Shown here one piece after another: positions 1 to 7,182 of a stretch of 17,122 nucleotides of DNA (the stretch's first letter is position 1; every line of letters begins with the position of its first letter). Source of the stretch: JBGTBQ01 sp041749275 (GTDB lineage: Bacteria; Acidobacteriota; Blastocatellia; Pyrinomonadales; Pyrinomonadaceae). The notes below the pieces were generated by a model. It worked only from the letters and a program-made list of their open reading frames with translations, had not been told where the DNA came from and made no database searches. A program made the position numbers and the translations under genes. The stretch spans positions 1 to 17,122 of the forward strand of contig JBGTBQ010000210.1 of the NCBI GenBank assembly GCA_041749275.1. The letters run 5' to 3'.

Positions 1-1410
1 GGTCGCTGCGGCCACCAGCGGCAGGGCCACATCGGGCGCGAGCGTGCCGGGCTTGAAGCCTTCGGGGAATTCTTCGGCGATGAAGGCGGTGGTGAGCGCG
101 CCCTTCTTGAAGCGCGGCGTGCGCACGATGGCCGAGAGGAAGGCGACGTTGTGGTTGACGCCGCGGATGTAGAAGGCGTCGAGTGCATCCTCCATCCGGG
201 CGATGGCCTCGCCGCGCGTCGCCCCATGCGTCGCCAGCTTGGCGATCATGGGGTCGTAATACATGCTGATCTCGGCACCCTCGTAGACGCCGGTATCGAC
301 GCGCACGTGTTCGTTTTGCTCCGGCGGGCGATAGCCCACGAGGCGGCCGATGGACGGCAGGAAATTGCGCACGGGGTCTTCGGCGTAAACCCGGGTCTCG
401 ATCGCCCAGCCGTTCAGCTTCACCTGGGCTTGAGTCAAAGGCAGCTTCTGGCCCGCCGCCACCCGGATCATGAGCTCGACCAGATCGAGGCCGGTGATCA
501 TCTCGGTGACCGGATGCTCGACCTGCAGCCGCGTGTTCATCTCGAGGAAGTAAAAATTGCGCTGGCCGTCGACGATGAACTCGACCGTGCCGGCCGAGCG
601 GTAGCCCACCGCCTTGGCCAGGGCCACCGCCTGCTCGCCCATGGCCTGCCGCGTCCTGGCATCGAGGAACGGGCTCGGCGCCTCCTCCACCACTTTCTGG
701 TGGCGGCGTTGGATCGAGCATTCGCGCTCGCCGAGATAGAGGCAGGTGCCGTGGCCGTCGGCCATCACCTGGATCTCGATGTGGCGCGGCTCCGCCACGA
801 ATTTCTCGATGAAGACGCGGTCGTCGGCGAAGGCGTTCTTGGCCTCGGCCCGGGCCGAGCGGAAACCCTCTTCGGTTTCGGCCTCGTCGTGGGCGATGCG
901 CATGCCTTTGCCGCCGCCTCCCGCCGAGGCCTTGATCATCACCGGATAGCCGATCTCGCGCGCGATCTTGACCGCCTGCTTGGCGTCGGGGATCTCGCCG
1001 AGATAGCCCGGAACGGTGTTCACCCCGGCCTTCTTGGCGAGCTTCTTCGATTCGATCTTGTCCCCCATGGCGAAGACCGCTGCGGGCGGCGGACCGATGA
1101 AGACGATGCCCGCTTGCTCCAGCGCTTTAGCGAAAGCTTCCTTTTCGGAGAGAAAGCCGTAGCCCGGGTGCACCGCCTCGGCGCCGGTTTGCTTGCAGGC
1201 GGCGATGATCTTCTCGATCGAAAGATAGGAGTGGGCCGAAGGCGCCGGGCCGATGGCGACCGCCTCGTCGGCCATCTGGACATGCAGCGCGTCGGCATCG
1301 GCCTCGGAATAGACCGCGACGGTCTTGATATCCATGCGCTTGGCCGTGCGCATGACGCGGCACGCGATCTCGCCCCGGTTGGCGATCAGGATTTTGCGGA
1401 ACTTTCGCAC
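1..1410 (-). CDS. pccA: Biotin carboxylase subunit, propionyl-CoA carboxylase alpha-like (3' end beyond window)
   Basis: Carboxylates biotin using ATP and bicarbonate, the first half-reaction of an acyl-CoA carboxylase in the cytoplasm. The frame is open for 470 codons and leaves the window at base 1. Start is GTG at 1410; a stop codon lies two codons upstream and no Shine-Dalgarno is visible. Visible: the N-terminal ILIANRGEIACRV, the ATP-grasp glycine loop ASAGGGGKGM (161-170), ERECSIQRRHQK (228-239), and FLEMNTRLQVEHP (288-300) with catalytic Glu277, Glu290, Asn292, Arg294 and Arg340. A stand-alone AccC would end near residue 450. Here the frame continues past EEFPEGF (447-452), as in PCC alpha subunits that carry further linker and biotinyl domains. 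The wording (MGDKIESKKLAKKAGVNTVP) resembles alphaproteobacterial PccA. It follows accB after 97 nt. It could instead serve as the AccC of the neighbouring unit. Confidence 0.82.
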   Translation of the reverse strand, partial: MRKFRKILIANRGEIACRVMRTAKRMDIKTVAVYSEADADALHVQMADEAVAIGPAPSAHSYLSIEKIIAACKQTGAEAVHPGYGFLSEKEAFAKALEQAGIVFIGPPPAAVFAMGDKIESKKLAKKAGVNTVPGYLGEIPDAKQAVKIAREIGYPVMIKASAGGGGKGMRIAHDEAETEEGFRSARAEAKNAFADDRVFIEKFVAEPRHIEIQVMADGHGTCLYLGERECSIQRRHQKVVEEAPSPFLDARTRQAMGEQAVALAKAVGYRSAGTVEFIVDGQRNFYFLEMNTRLQVEHPVTEMITGLDLVELMIRVAAGQKLPLTQAQVKLNGWAIETRVYAEDPVRNFLPSIGRLVGYRPPEQNEHVRVDTGVYEGAEISMYYDPMIAKLATHGATRGEAIARMEDALDAFYIRGVNHNVAFLSAIVRTPRFKKGALTTAFIAEEFPEGFKPGTLAPDVALPLVAAAT

Positions 1411-1507
1411 AGGTTAAGACAGATGCGGGATGTCAGATGCTAGGCGCTGGTTCGAATCGTCTCTCTCTTTAATTGACATCTGACACCCTGCATCTGACAT
1501 CTGCTTT
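1411..1507. repeat. Spacer inverted repeat, family A copy 1 (accB-pccA gap)
   Basis: The gap is built from GATGTC/CATCTGAC words. GATGTCAGATGC at 1429-1440 is the exact reverse complement of GCATCTGACATC at 1490-1501 (12 bp, 49-nt loop). An extra CAGATG sits at 1420-1425 and GACATCTGACA near 1475-1485. It is the same family as the gaps at 5507, 7840, 12427 and 12712. Confidence 0.8.
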
Positions 1508-2149
<642 letters not shown>

Positions 2150-2162
2150 GCTCGTTTACTCC
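2150..2162 (-). promoter_or_regulatory. Ribosome binding site deciding the accB start
   Basis: On the minus strand ACGGAGTAAACGAGC precedes ATG; GGAG is at 2159-2162 with a 9-nt spacer. It supports translation of the N-terminal extension of AccB. Confidence 0.6.
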
Positions 2163-2188
2163 GTCCGAAGTTCGGGTCGAGCGCCTGC

Positions 2189-2200
2189 CCGACATGTCGG
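2189..2200. promoter_or_regulatory. 12-bp perfect palindrome upstream of accB
   Basis: CCGACATGTCGG is its own reverse complement. It lies between the rplQ terminator and the accB ribosome site, so it could be an operator, though a regulator cannot be named. No convincing -35/-10 pair is visible beside it. Confidence 0.3.
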
Positions 2201-2202
2201 CA

Positions 2203-2257
2203 AGAGAAAAGCCCCAGACCCGCTTGCCGAGCGAGCGGCTCTTGTGGGGCTTTCTTT
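2203..2257 (-). terminator. Intrinsic terminator after rplQ (possibly bidirectional)
   Basis: GCCCCA (2211-2216) pairs with TGGGGC (2245-2250), and an inner stem CCGCT/AGCGG (2220-2224/2234-2238) extends it. On the minus strand the stem is followed by TTTTCTCT; on the plus strand by TTTCTTTC. It ends the ribosomal-protein transcript, so accB should be a separate transcription unit. Confidence 0.85.
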
Positions 2258-2337
2258 CGAGGGGTGAAACGCGGCGGTCGCGGACGCTTCAACTCGACCA
2301 GCGAGCAGCGAGCGCCCGGCCCCGATCCGCCCAGATG

Positions 2338-3075
2338 TTACTCTGTCTCCTGCTCGGCAGCGGTTGATTCGGTTTTCTTCGAGCGACTACCACCGCTGCC
2401 CGCCTTATCCGCCACCTCCGTCTCCTCGGCGGAGGCTTTCAACTGGCCGCGTTCTTGCGTCGTCTCTTCCTTCTCGTAAGTGCTGTCGGCCTTCTCGCCC
2501 CCACGCCGACCGCCCTCGGCGGCCTTTGACTCGCTCGCCTTCGCCGTCTTCTTCTTACCCGAAGTGACGGACTTGGCCCGCTTGGTAACGGATTCGGCGG
2601 CCTCGCGCTCGCGCGGGTTGTCCACAAGTTCGATGATGGCGATCTCGGCGTTGTCACCGTCGCGTCGGCCCAGTTTGAAGATGCGCGTATAGCCGCCCGG
2701 ACGATCCTTGTAGCGCTCGCCGAGTTCATCGAAAAGACGCTTCAGCGCGGCGACGCCCGCCGTGCGCGGCGCCCGCGGCTGTTTGCGTTTGCCCGTGGAA
2801 GGAGCCTGCTGCCGGTTGCCGGCGTGAAAAAACCCGGCGGCTTGGCGACGCAAGTGAAGCGCACGCTCCCGCGCGTCGTCGCCGTCCAGATTCGCGGCTC
2901 GACGCGAGAGCGTAATCACCCGCTCGACATACGAGCGCAATTCCTTCGCCTTCGGCAGCGTCGTGACGATGCGCTCGTCCCGCGCGTTGATGAGCGACGT
3001 GGCGAGATTACGCAGCATGGAGTTGCGGTGCTCGCTCGTCCGACCGAGTTTCCTGTGTGCTTTTAAGTGTCGCAT
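2338..3075 (-). CDS. rplQ: Large-subunit ribosomal protein L17 with internal insertion and long C-terminal tail
   Basis: L17 of the 50S subunit, last gene of the alpha operon. The start MRHLKAHRKLGRTSEHR at 3075 is preceded by GAGGGA with 6-8 nt spacing; an in-frame TTG at 3087 is not needed. 245 aa against a usual 115-130. The L17 fold is recognisable at 1-80 and 108-152 (LFDELGERYKDRPGGYTRIF). Residues about 82-107 are a Lys/Arg/Gln-rich insertion between two conserved helices. Residues about 155-245 form a low-complexity Lys/Glu/Ser/Ala tail without predicted fold. It follows rpoA after 73 nt and ends 81 nt before the terminator stem. Similar insertions are, from memory, found in acidobacterial L17. 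Confidence 0.96.
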   Translation of the reverse strand: MRHLKAHRKLGRTSEHRNSMLRNLATSLINARDERIVTTLPKAKELRSYVERVITLSRRAANLDGDDARERALHLRRQAAGFFHAGNRQQAPSTGKRKQPRAPRTAGVAALKRLFDELGERYKDRPGGYTRIFKLGRRDGDNAEIAIIELVDNPREREAAESVTKRAKSVTSGKKKTAKASESKAAEGGRRGGEKADSTYEKEETTQERGQLKASAEETEVADKAGSGGSRSKKTESTAAEQETE

Positions 3076-3148
3076 GACTTCCCTCAAGTGACGAGTGACG
3101 AGCAGGAAGAAGTTTTTTGAACTCGTCGCCGGTCAATCGTCGCTGCTT
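3076..3148. repeat. Spacer repeat of GTGACGA words (rpoA-rplQ gap)
   Basis: Two tandem GTGACGA heptamers (about 3089-3102) face CTCGTC (3122-3127) and further CGTC words to 3143. GACGAG (3097-3102) pairs with CTCGTC. The stem is weak, but the word-repeat design matches the other gaps. Confidence 0.5.
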
Positions 3149-4204
3149 CTATTCCTCGTCCTCGTCGTCCTCGTATTCGCTCAGGTCAACGTCGCTGCCG
3201 CCGCTGCCGGGGATCGGATTGCCCTGCTCGTCGAAGGCCATGCCGAAGTCGAGGCCCATCCCGTGCAGAATGTCCTTGATCTCGTTCAGAGACTTCTTGC
3301 CGAAGTTCTTCGTCGCCAGCATCTCGCGCTCCGAACGCTGCACGAGGTCGCGGATGGAGCGGATATTGGCGTTCTTCAGACAATTGTATGAACGCACGGA
3401 CAGTTCCAGTTCATCTACCGAGCGGTCGAGCACGTCGTTGCGCGGCAAGGGCGGGCGCTCGATATTCTGGTAAGAGAACTCGTCCGTGTCCTCTTCAAAG
3501 TTGATGAAGATCGCCATGTGATCCTTAATCAACTTCGCCGCGAGGCCGATGGCATCGTCCGGCTTGACGGAGCCATCCGTCCAAACCTCGATGGTCAGCT
3601 TATCGAACTCCGTGTTCTGGCCGAGGCGCGCGGCCTCAACCGCGTAGTTAACCTTCTTGACCGGCGTGTGGACGGAGTCAATCGGGATGTAGCCGAGCGA
3701 GAGGTCTTCGTCGAAGTTGCGCTCGGCGGGGACGTAGCCGCGCCCGCGCTTCAGACGCATCTCGACGCGGAGCGAGCCGCCCTCGCTGACGGTGGCGATG
3801 TAGACGTTCGGGTCGAGTATCTCCACATCGGCGTCCGCCTCGATGTCGCCGGAGGTGACTTCGCCGGCGCCGTCCTTCGTGATCGTCAAAGTCTTCGGCT
3901 CGTTGCCGTGGAGCTTGAATGGAATCTGTTTGAGGTTGAGGATCACGTCGGTCGCGTCCTCGACGACGCCGCGAATCGAGGAGAATTCATGCTCGACGCC
4001 CTCGATCTTGACGGCAGTAATGGCCGCGCCCTCAATCGAGGAGAGGAGCGCGCGCCTGAGCGAGTTACCGATAGTAGTGCCGAAACCGCGCTCGAACGGC
4101 TGGGCAGAGAAACGCCCGTAGCGCTCGGTCAAGGTCTCGCCTTCGACGGCGAGGCGGCGCGGCATTTGGAAACCGGTCCAGAGATTGTGCTGATCAATTG
4201 CCAT
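3149..4204 (-). CDS. rpoA: DNA-directed RNA polymerase subunit alpha
   Basis: Alpha subunit: the dimer nucleates RNA polymerase assembly and its C-terminal domain contacts UP elements and activators. 351 aa from the start MAIDQHNLWTGFQMPRRLAV. The N-terminal domain (1 to about 235) has the RFSAQPFERGFGTTIGNSLR and RALLSSIEGAAITAVKIEGV signatures. The C-terminal domain (about 258-323) has LSVRSYNCLKNA with Arg271, and FGKKSLNEIKDIL (301-313). An acidic tail (DLSEYEDDEDEE) closes the protein. The frame is open upstream to 4288, but that part is unlike any alpha subunit and falls in a GC-rich hairpin, so 4204 is chosen. Only a weak GGGGA lies upstream. Confidence 0.98.
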   Translation of the reverse strand: MAIDQHNLWTGFQMPRRLAVEGETLTERYGRFSAQPFERGFGTTIGNSLRRALLSSIEGAAITAVKIEGVEHEFSSIRGVVEDATDVILNLKQIPFKLHGNEPKTLTITKDGAGEVTSGDIEADADVEILDPNVYIATVSEGGSLRVEMRLKRGRGYVPAERNFDEDLSLGYIPIDSVHTPVKKVNYAVEAARLGQNTEFDKLTIEVWTDGSVKPDDAIGLAAKLIKDHMAIFINFEEDTDEFSYQNIERPPLPRNDVLDRSVDELELSVRSYNCLKNANIRSIRDLVQRSEREMLATKNFGKKSLNEIKDILHGMGLDFGMAFDEQGNPIPGSGGSDVDLSEYEDDEDEE

Positions 4205-4248
4205 GATTTTTTGGTATCCCCGTCTTAAAAAGCCACTAGAACGCGAGC

Positions 4249-4300
4249 GACGCCGCTGCGCCCGGCGTATCCGAACGACCGGGCGCAACGGCGCCGCGTC
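4249..4300. promoter_or_regulatory. GC-rich hairpin in the rpsD-rpoA gap
   Basis: TGCGCCCGG (4257-4265) pairs perfectly with CCGGGCGCA (4279-4287), 9 bp with a 13-nt loop; GACGC/GCGTC (4249-4253/4296-4300) extends the stem. It starts a few bases after the rpsD stop. No U-run follows directly, so it is more likely a processing, attenuation or stability element than a terminator. Confidence 0.6.
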
Positions 4301-4304
4301 AGGG

Positions 4305-4946
4305 TTACTTGCTGTACAACTCGACGATCAACTGCTCGTTGATCGAGCGGTCAATGTCGTCACGTGTCGGGAGCGAGGCCACACGCGCGCTCATCTCCGC
4401 GCCATCTGAGGGCACAACCCACGACGGACGTCCGCGCCCGCCGGCGGTCTGCCAAGCGCCCTCGACGTGCGGGTTCTTGCGGCTCGCCTCCTTGACGCTG
4501 ACGATGTCGCCCTGCTTAACCTGAAAAGAGGGGATGTCTACTTTGCGCCCGTTGACCTCGATGTGCCCGTGGTTAACGAGTTGGCGCGCTTGGCGGCGCG
4601 ACGTGGCGAAGCCGGCGCGGTAGACGGCGTTGTCGAGCCGCCGTTCGAGGAGCGCCAACAGGTTCTCGCCCGTGATGCCCTTCTGGCGAGCTGCCTTCTC
4701 GAAGTAGTTGCGGAACTGTCCTTCGAGGACGAAGTAGATACGCTTGACCTTCTGCTTCTCACGAAGTTGCAGGCCGTAGCCTTGCAATGCTTTGCCGCGG
4801 CGCATGGAGTTGCCATGCTGTCCGGGCGGCTGCGTGCCGCGCTTCTCAATCGGACACGACGGCTTGAAACAGCGGTCACCCTTCAAAAATAATTTTGCAC
4901 CTTCGCGGCGGCACAGACGGCACACCGCACCACGATACCTAGCCAC
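4305..4946 (-). CDS. rpsD: Small-subunit ribosomal protein S4, zinc-binding (C+) form
   Basis: Primary 16S rRNA-binding protein that starts 30S assembly. 213 aa. The N-terminus has Cys9-X2-Cys12 and Cys26-X4-Cys31, the zinc-ribbon form of S4. The S4 RNA-binding domain is at about 101-148 (ERRLDNAVYRAGFATSRRQA, then LVNHGHIEVNG), and the usual C-terminal end INEQLIVELYSK is present. Start is GTG at 4946, fixed by a perfect GGAGG (4955-4959) 8 nt upstream. It lies between rpsK and rpoA as in the classical alpha operon. S4 represses its own operon in several bacteria; whether it does so here cannot be told. Confidence 0.98.
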   Translation of the reverse strand: MARYRGAVCRLCRREGAKLFLKGDRCFKPSCPIEKRGTQPPGQHGNSMRRGKALQGYGLQLREKQKVKRIYFVLEGQFRNYFEKAARQKGITGENLLALLERRLDNAVYRAGFATSRRQARQLVNHGHIEVNGRKVDIPSFQVKQGDIVSVKEASRKNPHVEGAWQTAGGRGRPSWVVPSDGAEMSARVASLPTRDDIDRSINEQLIVELYSK

Positions 4947-5030
4947 TTCTTTTGCCTCCAGTCTACGTTGAAAGACGGAAAAGTTTACAGACCACGCGAC
5001 CCGGCACGTGGCCCTTCATCCTTTAGGTAA
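4947..5030 (-). promoter_or_regulatory. rpsD leader with small hairpin and strong ribosome site
   Basis: This part of the rpsK-rpsD gap is outside the repeat. CCACG/CGTGG (4992-4996/5007-5011) forms a 5-bp hairpin, and GGAGG lies at 4955-4959. S4 autoregulation could act here, but I see no match to a known S4 leader structure. Confidence 0.3.
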
Positions 5031-5097
5031 AACGATGAACGATGAACTGAAAATAAAATGATTTTAGTTCAGCGTTCCGCGTTCATACTTCATCGTT
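5031..5097. repeat. Spacer inverted repeat, family B copy 1 (rpsK-rpsD gap)
   Basis: Left arm AACGATGAACGATGAAC (from 5031) and right arm 5062-5097. The 36-nt right arm is identical to 11353-11388 and differs by one base from 14677-14712. The left arm is shorter than in the other copies; it lacks the GCGGAAC word. Confidence 0.9.
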
Positions 5098-5101
5098 GCT
5101 C

Positions 5102-5506
5102 TTAAACTCTACGCCGCTTCGGCGGGCGGCAGCCGTTGTGCGGGATGGGCGTCGTGTCACGGATGAGCATGACGCGGATGCCGGCGCTGTTGATAGCGCG
5201 GATTGCGGACTCGCGCCCGCCGCCCGGCCCTTTGACGCGCACTTCACACTGCGTCATCCCGGCGTCCTTCGCCTTGTTCGCGGCCTCGTAAGCAGCCTGC
5301 TGTGCGGCGAACGGCGTCCCTTTACGCGAGCCGCGGAACCCACGAGCGCCCGCCGAGGACTGCGCGATCAAATTCCCTTCGGTGTCCGTGATCGAGATCA
5401 TCGTGTTGTTGAACGATGCCGCGATATGCACGATCCCGACGGGGATGTTCTTCTTCTCTTTCTTACGGAAGACTTTTTTCTTCCCGCCCGTTGTTGCTTT
5501 TGCCAT
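5102..5506 (-). CDS. rpsK: Small-subunit ribosomal protein S11
   Basis: S11 of the 30S platform, near the mRNA exit. 134 aa, family length. Recognised by GIVHIAASFNNTMISITD, SSAGARGFRGSRKGTPFAAQ, VKGPGGGRESAIRAI, and the C-terminal TPIPHNGCRPPKRRRV. The first 20 residues are a Lys-rich leader (KKKVFRKKEKKN), which is usual. Start ATG at 5506 has only a weak upstream TGGA. The gene sits between rpsM and rpsD, with repeat-filled gaps of 92 and 155 nt on either side. Confidence 0.98.
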   Translation of the reverse strand: MAKATTGGKKKVFRKKEKKNIPVGIVHIAASFNNTMISITDTEGNLIAQSSAGARGFRGSRKGTPFAAQQAAYEAANKAKDAGMTQCEVRVKGPGGGRESAIRAINSAGIRVMLIRDTTPIPHNGCRPPKRRRV

Positions 5507-5598
5507 AAAAATCCAGATGTCGGATGTCAGGTGTCAGATGTCAGTTATTTGTTAGAGGCCAGTTCTCACTGAGGTCCAACATCTGACACCTGCTGTGT
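5507..5598. repeat. Spacer inverted repeat, family A copy 2 (rpsM-rpsK gap)
   Basis: CAGGTGTCAGATGT (5528-5541) is the exact complement of ACATCTGACACCTG (5579-5592), 14 bp with a 37-nt loop. GATGTCGGATGTC words precede it from about 5515. Confidence 0.85.
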
Positions 5599-5982
5599 TT
5601 ACTTCTTGCCCGGCGCCTTCTTCTTGGCGATGGTGGCGCGGCGCGGCCCCTTGCGGGTGCGCGCGTTGGTATGCGTGCGCTGTCCACGGACGGGGAGTCC
5701 CCGCCGGTGACGCAGACCCCGGTAACAGCCGATGTCCATCAAGCGCTTGATGTCCATCTGCACGCGCTTGCGGAGGTCGCCCTCAACCTCACCCTGCCCT
5801 TCGATGATCTGACGGATACGGTTCAACTGCGCTTCGTCGAGGTCGCGGACGCGAAGTTCAGGACTGACCTGCGCTTCCTGCAAGATCGTGTTCGAGCGCG
5901 AACGACCGATGCCGTAGATGTACGTCAGGCCGATTTCAATCCGCTTGTTGACCGGGAGGTCAACGCCAACTACACGAGCCAT
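5599..5982 (-). CDS. rpsM: Small-subunit ribosomal protein S13
   Basis: S13 of the 30S head; contacts 16S rRNA, the P-site tRNA and protein L5 across the subunit interface. 127 aa, family length. Recognised by MARVVGVDLPVNKRIEIGLT, the helix-hairpin-helix region YIYGIGRSRSNTIL, DIGCYRGLRHRRGLPVRGQR, and the basic C-terminal TNARTRKGPRRATIAKKKAP. Start ATG at 5982; GGAG lies about 10 nt upstream. First of the alpha-operon genes after rpmJ. Confidence 0.98.
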   Translation of the reverse strand: MARVVGVDLPVNKRIEIGLTYIYGIGRSRSNTILQEAQVSPELRVRDLDEAQLNRIRQIIEGQGEVEGDLRKRVQMDIKRLMDIGCYRGLRHRRGLPVRGQRTHTNARTRKGPRRATIAKKKAPGKK

Positions 5983-6070
5983 TATCTTAAGTCTCCGAAT
6001 CTTAAAAACAGTTTTCAGTTTAGTCTTCAGGTTGACTGAACACTTAAAACTGAAGTCTGAAAACCGTGAC
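5983..6070. repeat. Spacer inverted repeat of TTTTCAG/CTGAAAA words (rpmJ-rpsM gap)
   Basis: GTTTTCAG (6011-6018) pairs with CTGAAAAC (6057-6064), and CTTCAG (6025-6030) with CTGAAG (6050-6055). The words TTTTCAGTTTAGTC and AAAACTGAAGTC recur in inverted form. The family is different from A and B. Confidence 0.65.
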
Positions 6071-6184
6071 CTACCCCTGCCGTTGCTTATGCTTGGGGTT
6101 CGTGCAGATCACGCGCACCACTCCCTTGCGGTGGATGACCTTACAGTTGTCGCACATCTTCTTGACTGAAGCCCGTACCTTCAT
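6071..6184 (-). CDS. rpmJ: Large-subunit ribosomal protein L36, zinc-binding form
   Basis: L36 of the 50S subunit. 37 aa, starting MKVRASVKKMCDNCKVIHRK, with a CxxC (Cys11, Cys14), a later Cys27 and a His in TNPKHKQRQG: the zinc-ribbon (C+) form. Start ATG at 6184; GAGG lies about 10 nt upstream. The gene is too short for a routine ORF cut-off but is unmistakable. It normally follows infA; here it follows map after 151 nt with no infA between. Confidence 0.97.
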   Translation of the reverse strand: MKVRASVKKMCDNCKVIHRKGVVRVICTNPKHKQRQG

Positions 6185-6335
6185 CGTTCACACACCTCTC
6201 GGCGAAACCGCATGACCTCTCTCGGTGCTGCTCTCGCCCGACTGCACCAGACAACTCAGGCAAAACCCGGCGTGGCTGGCAAATTGCGAATAATAACATA
6301 CTTACCGCCGCGCTCCAAACCGCGCGGCGACATCT
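6185..6335 (-). promoter_or_regulatory. map-rpmJ gap: hairpin and possible promoter where infA would be expected
   Basis: CGCCGCGC (6306-6313) pairs perfectly with GCGCGGCG (6322-6329), loop of 8 nt, just after the map stop. On the minus strand TTTGGA (6314-6319) and TATTAT (6290-6295) are spaced 18 nt, a passable sigma-70 promoter for rpmJ-rpsM-rpsK-rpsD-rpoA-rplQ. The hairpin is not followed by a U-run. The gap is too short to hold infA (about 220 nt) in any frame. Confidence 0.35.
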
Positions 6336-7121
6336 TCAAGGGGCGCTCGCCGCTTCGGTTTCCGGGGCGCGCGCGGCAACCTGCGTCAGCACTTCCGGCC
6401 CCTCCTCCGTGATTGCGATGGTGTGCTCGACGTGAGCGCTTGGCCTGCCGTCGAGCGTGACGACCGTCCAGCCGTCCTTGAGCGTCTTGGTTTGGTGCGT
6501 CCCCATGTTAATCATCGGCTCGATGGCGAAGACGTAGCCGGCCCGGATTTTGTCCTTTGTGCCGGGCTTGCCGTAATTCGGAATCTGCGGGTCTTCGTGC
6601 ATCTTGCGCCCGATGCCGTGGCCGACGTAGTCGCGCACGATGGAGTAACCGTGCGCCTCGGCGTGCGATTGCACGGCCCATCCGATGTCGCCGAGGTGTT
6701 TTCCGGGCCAGCACTGCTGAATCGCACGCTCGAGACATTCCTCGGCCACACGGATGAGCTTCAACCGATCCTCACTGACTTGACCGACGGGCACGGTCGT
6801 TGCCGTGTCGCCGACGTAGCCGTTGAGCGTCGCGCCGCAGTCAACGGAGAAGATGTCGCCTTCCTTCAGCGCATACTCCGACGGAAAGCCGTGCACGACC
6901 TGCTCGTTGACCGACGCACAGATTGAAAAGGGGAAGCCGTGGTAGCCCTTGAAGGTCGGCAGCGCCCCGGCGTCGCGGATCATCTTTTCCGCCGCGCGGT
7001 CGAGTTCGAGCGTGGTCACGCCGGGCGCCACCATCCGGCGCACCTCCTCGCGCACTTCCGCGATCAGCCGCCCCGCGGCGCGCATCTTCTCCAGTTCTTT
7101 TTTTGACTTCCCGATAATCAT
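6336..7121 (-). CDS. map: Methionine aminopeptidase, type I
   Basis: Removes the initiator methionine from new proteins. 261 aa, type Ia length (about 250) plus a short Ala/Glu tail. The five metal ligands are present: Asp94 (SVDCG), Asp105 (GDTA), His168 (GHGIG), Glu201 (FAIEPM) and Glu232 (HVEHT); His77 of the substrate pocket is in VVHGFPS. The start MIIGKSKKELEKMRAAGRLI is normal. No Shine-Dalgarno is visible. It is placed between adk and rpmJ, the usual site in the spc-alpha junction, but the gene that normally follows it (infA) is absent. Confidence 0.98.
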   Translation of the reverse strand: MIIGKSKKELEKMRAAGRLIAEVREEVRRMVAPGVTTLELDRAAEKMIRDAGALPTFKGYHGFPFSICASVNEQVVHGFPSEYALKEGDIFSVDCGATLNGYVGDTATTVPVGQVSEDRLKLIRVAEECLERAIQQCWPGKHLGDIGWAVQSHAEAHGYSIVRDYVGHGIGRKMHEDPQIPNYGKPGTKDKIRAGYVFAIEPMINMGTHQTKTLKDGWTVVTLDGRPSAHVEHTIAITEEGPEVLTQVAARAPETEAASAP

Positions 7122-7182
7122 TTCGAAGAGGTGACTGGTACTGCGTGACTAAGTAAAAAGAGAAGGCCGACGGCGCGTCTTA
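7122..7182. repeat. Weak word repeat in the adk-map gap
   Basis: GTGACT occurs twice (7131-7136 and 7145-7150) with related letters around it, but no long stem can be drawn. It may be a decayed relative of the spacer repeats; otherwise nothing is seen in this gap. Confidence 0.2.

Noticed and set aside
151..1443. 430-codon open frame on the plus strand
   Set aside because: It is antisense to the well-supported carboxylase, Arg/His/Leu/Asp-rich in the way of GC-rich shadow frames, and matches no family I know.
3518..4228. 236-codon plus-strand frame across rpoA
   Set aside because: Antisense shadow of rpoA with no recognisable domain; the same holds for the other long plus-strand frames over the ribosomal genes.
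4205..4288. Upstream in-frame start for rpoA
   Set aside because: The extra residues are Arg-rich translation of a GC hairpin and no alpha subunit begins this way.
4947..5101. Riboswitch or S4-binding pseudoknot before rpsD
   Set aside because: Only a 5-bp hairpin and the family B repeat are visible; no known consensus can be matched by eye.
6185..6335. Hidden infA gene or tRNA in the map-rpmJ gap
   Set aside because: The gap is too short for infA, and no frame resembles IF-1; no cloverleaf with a T-loop signature was seen.
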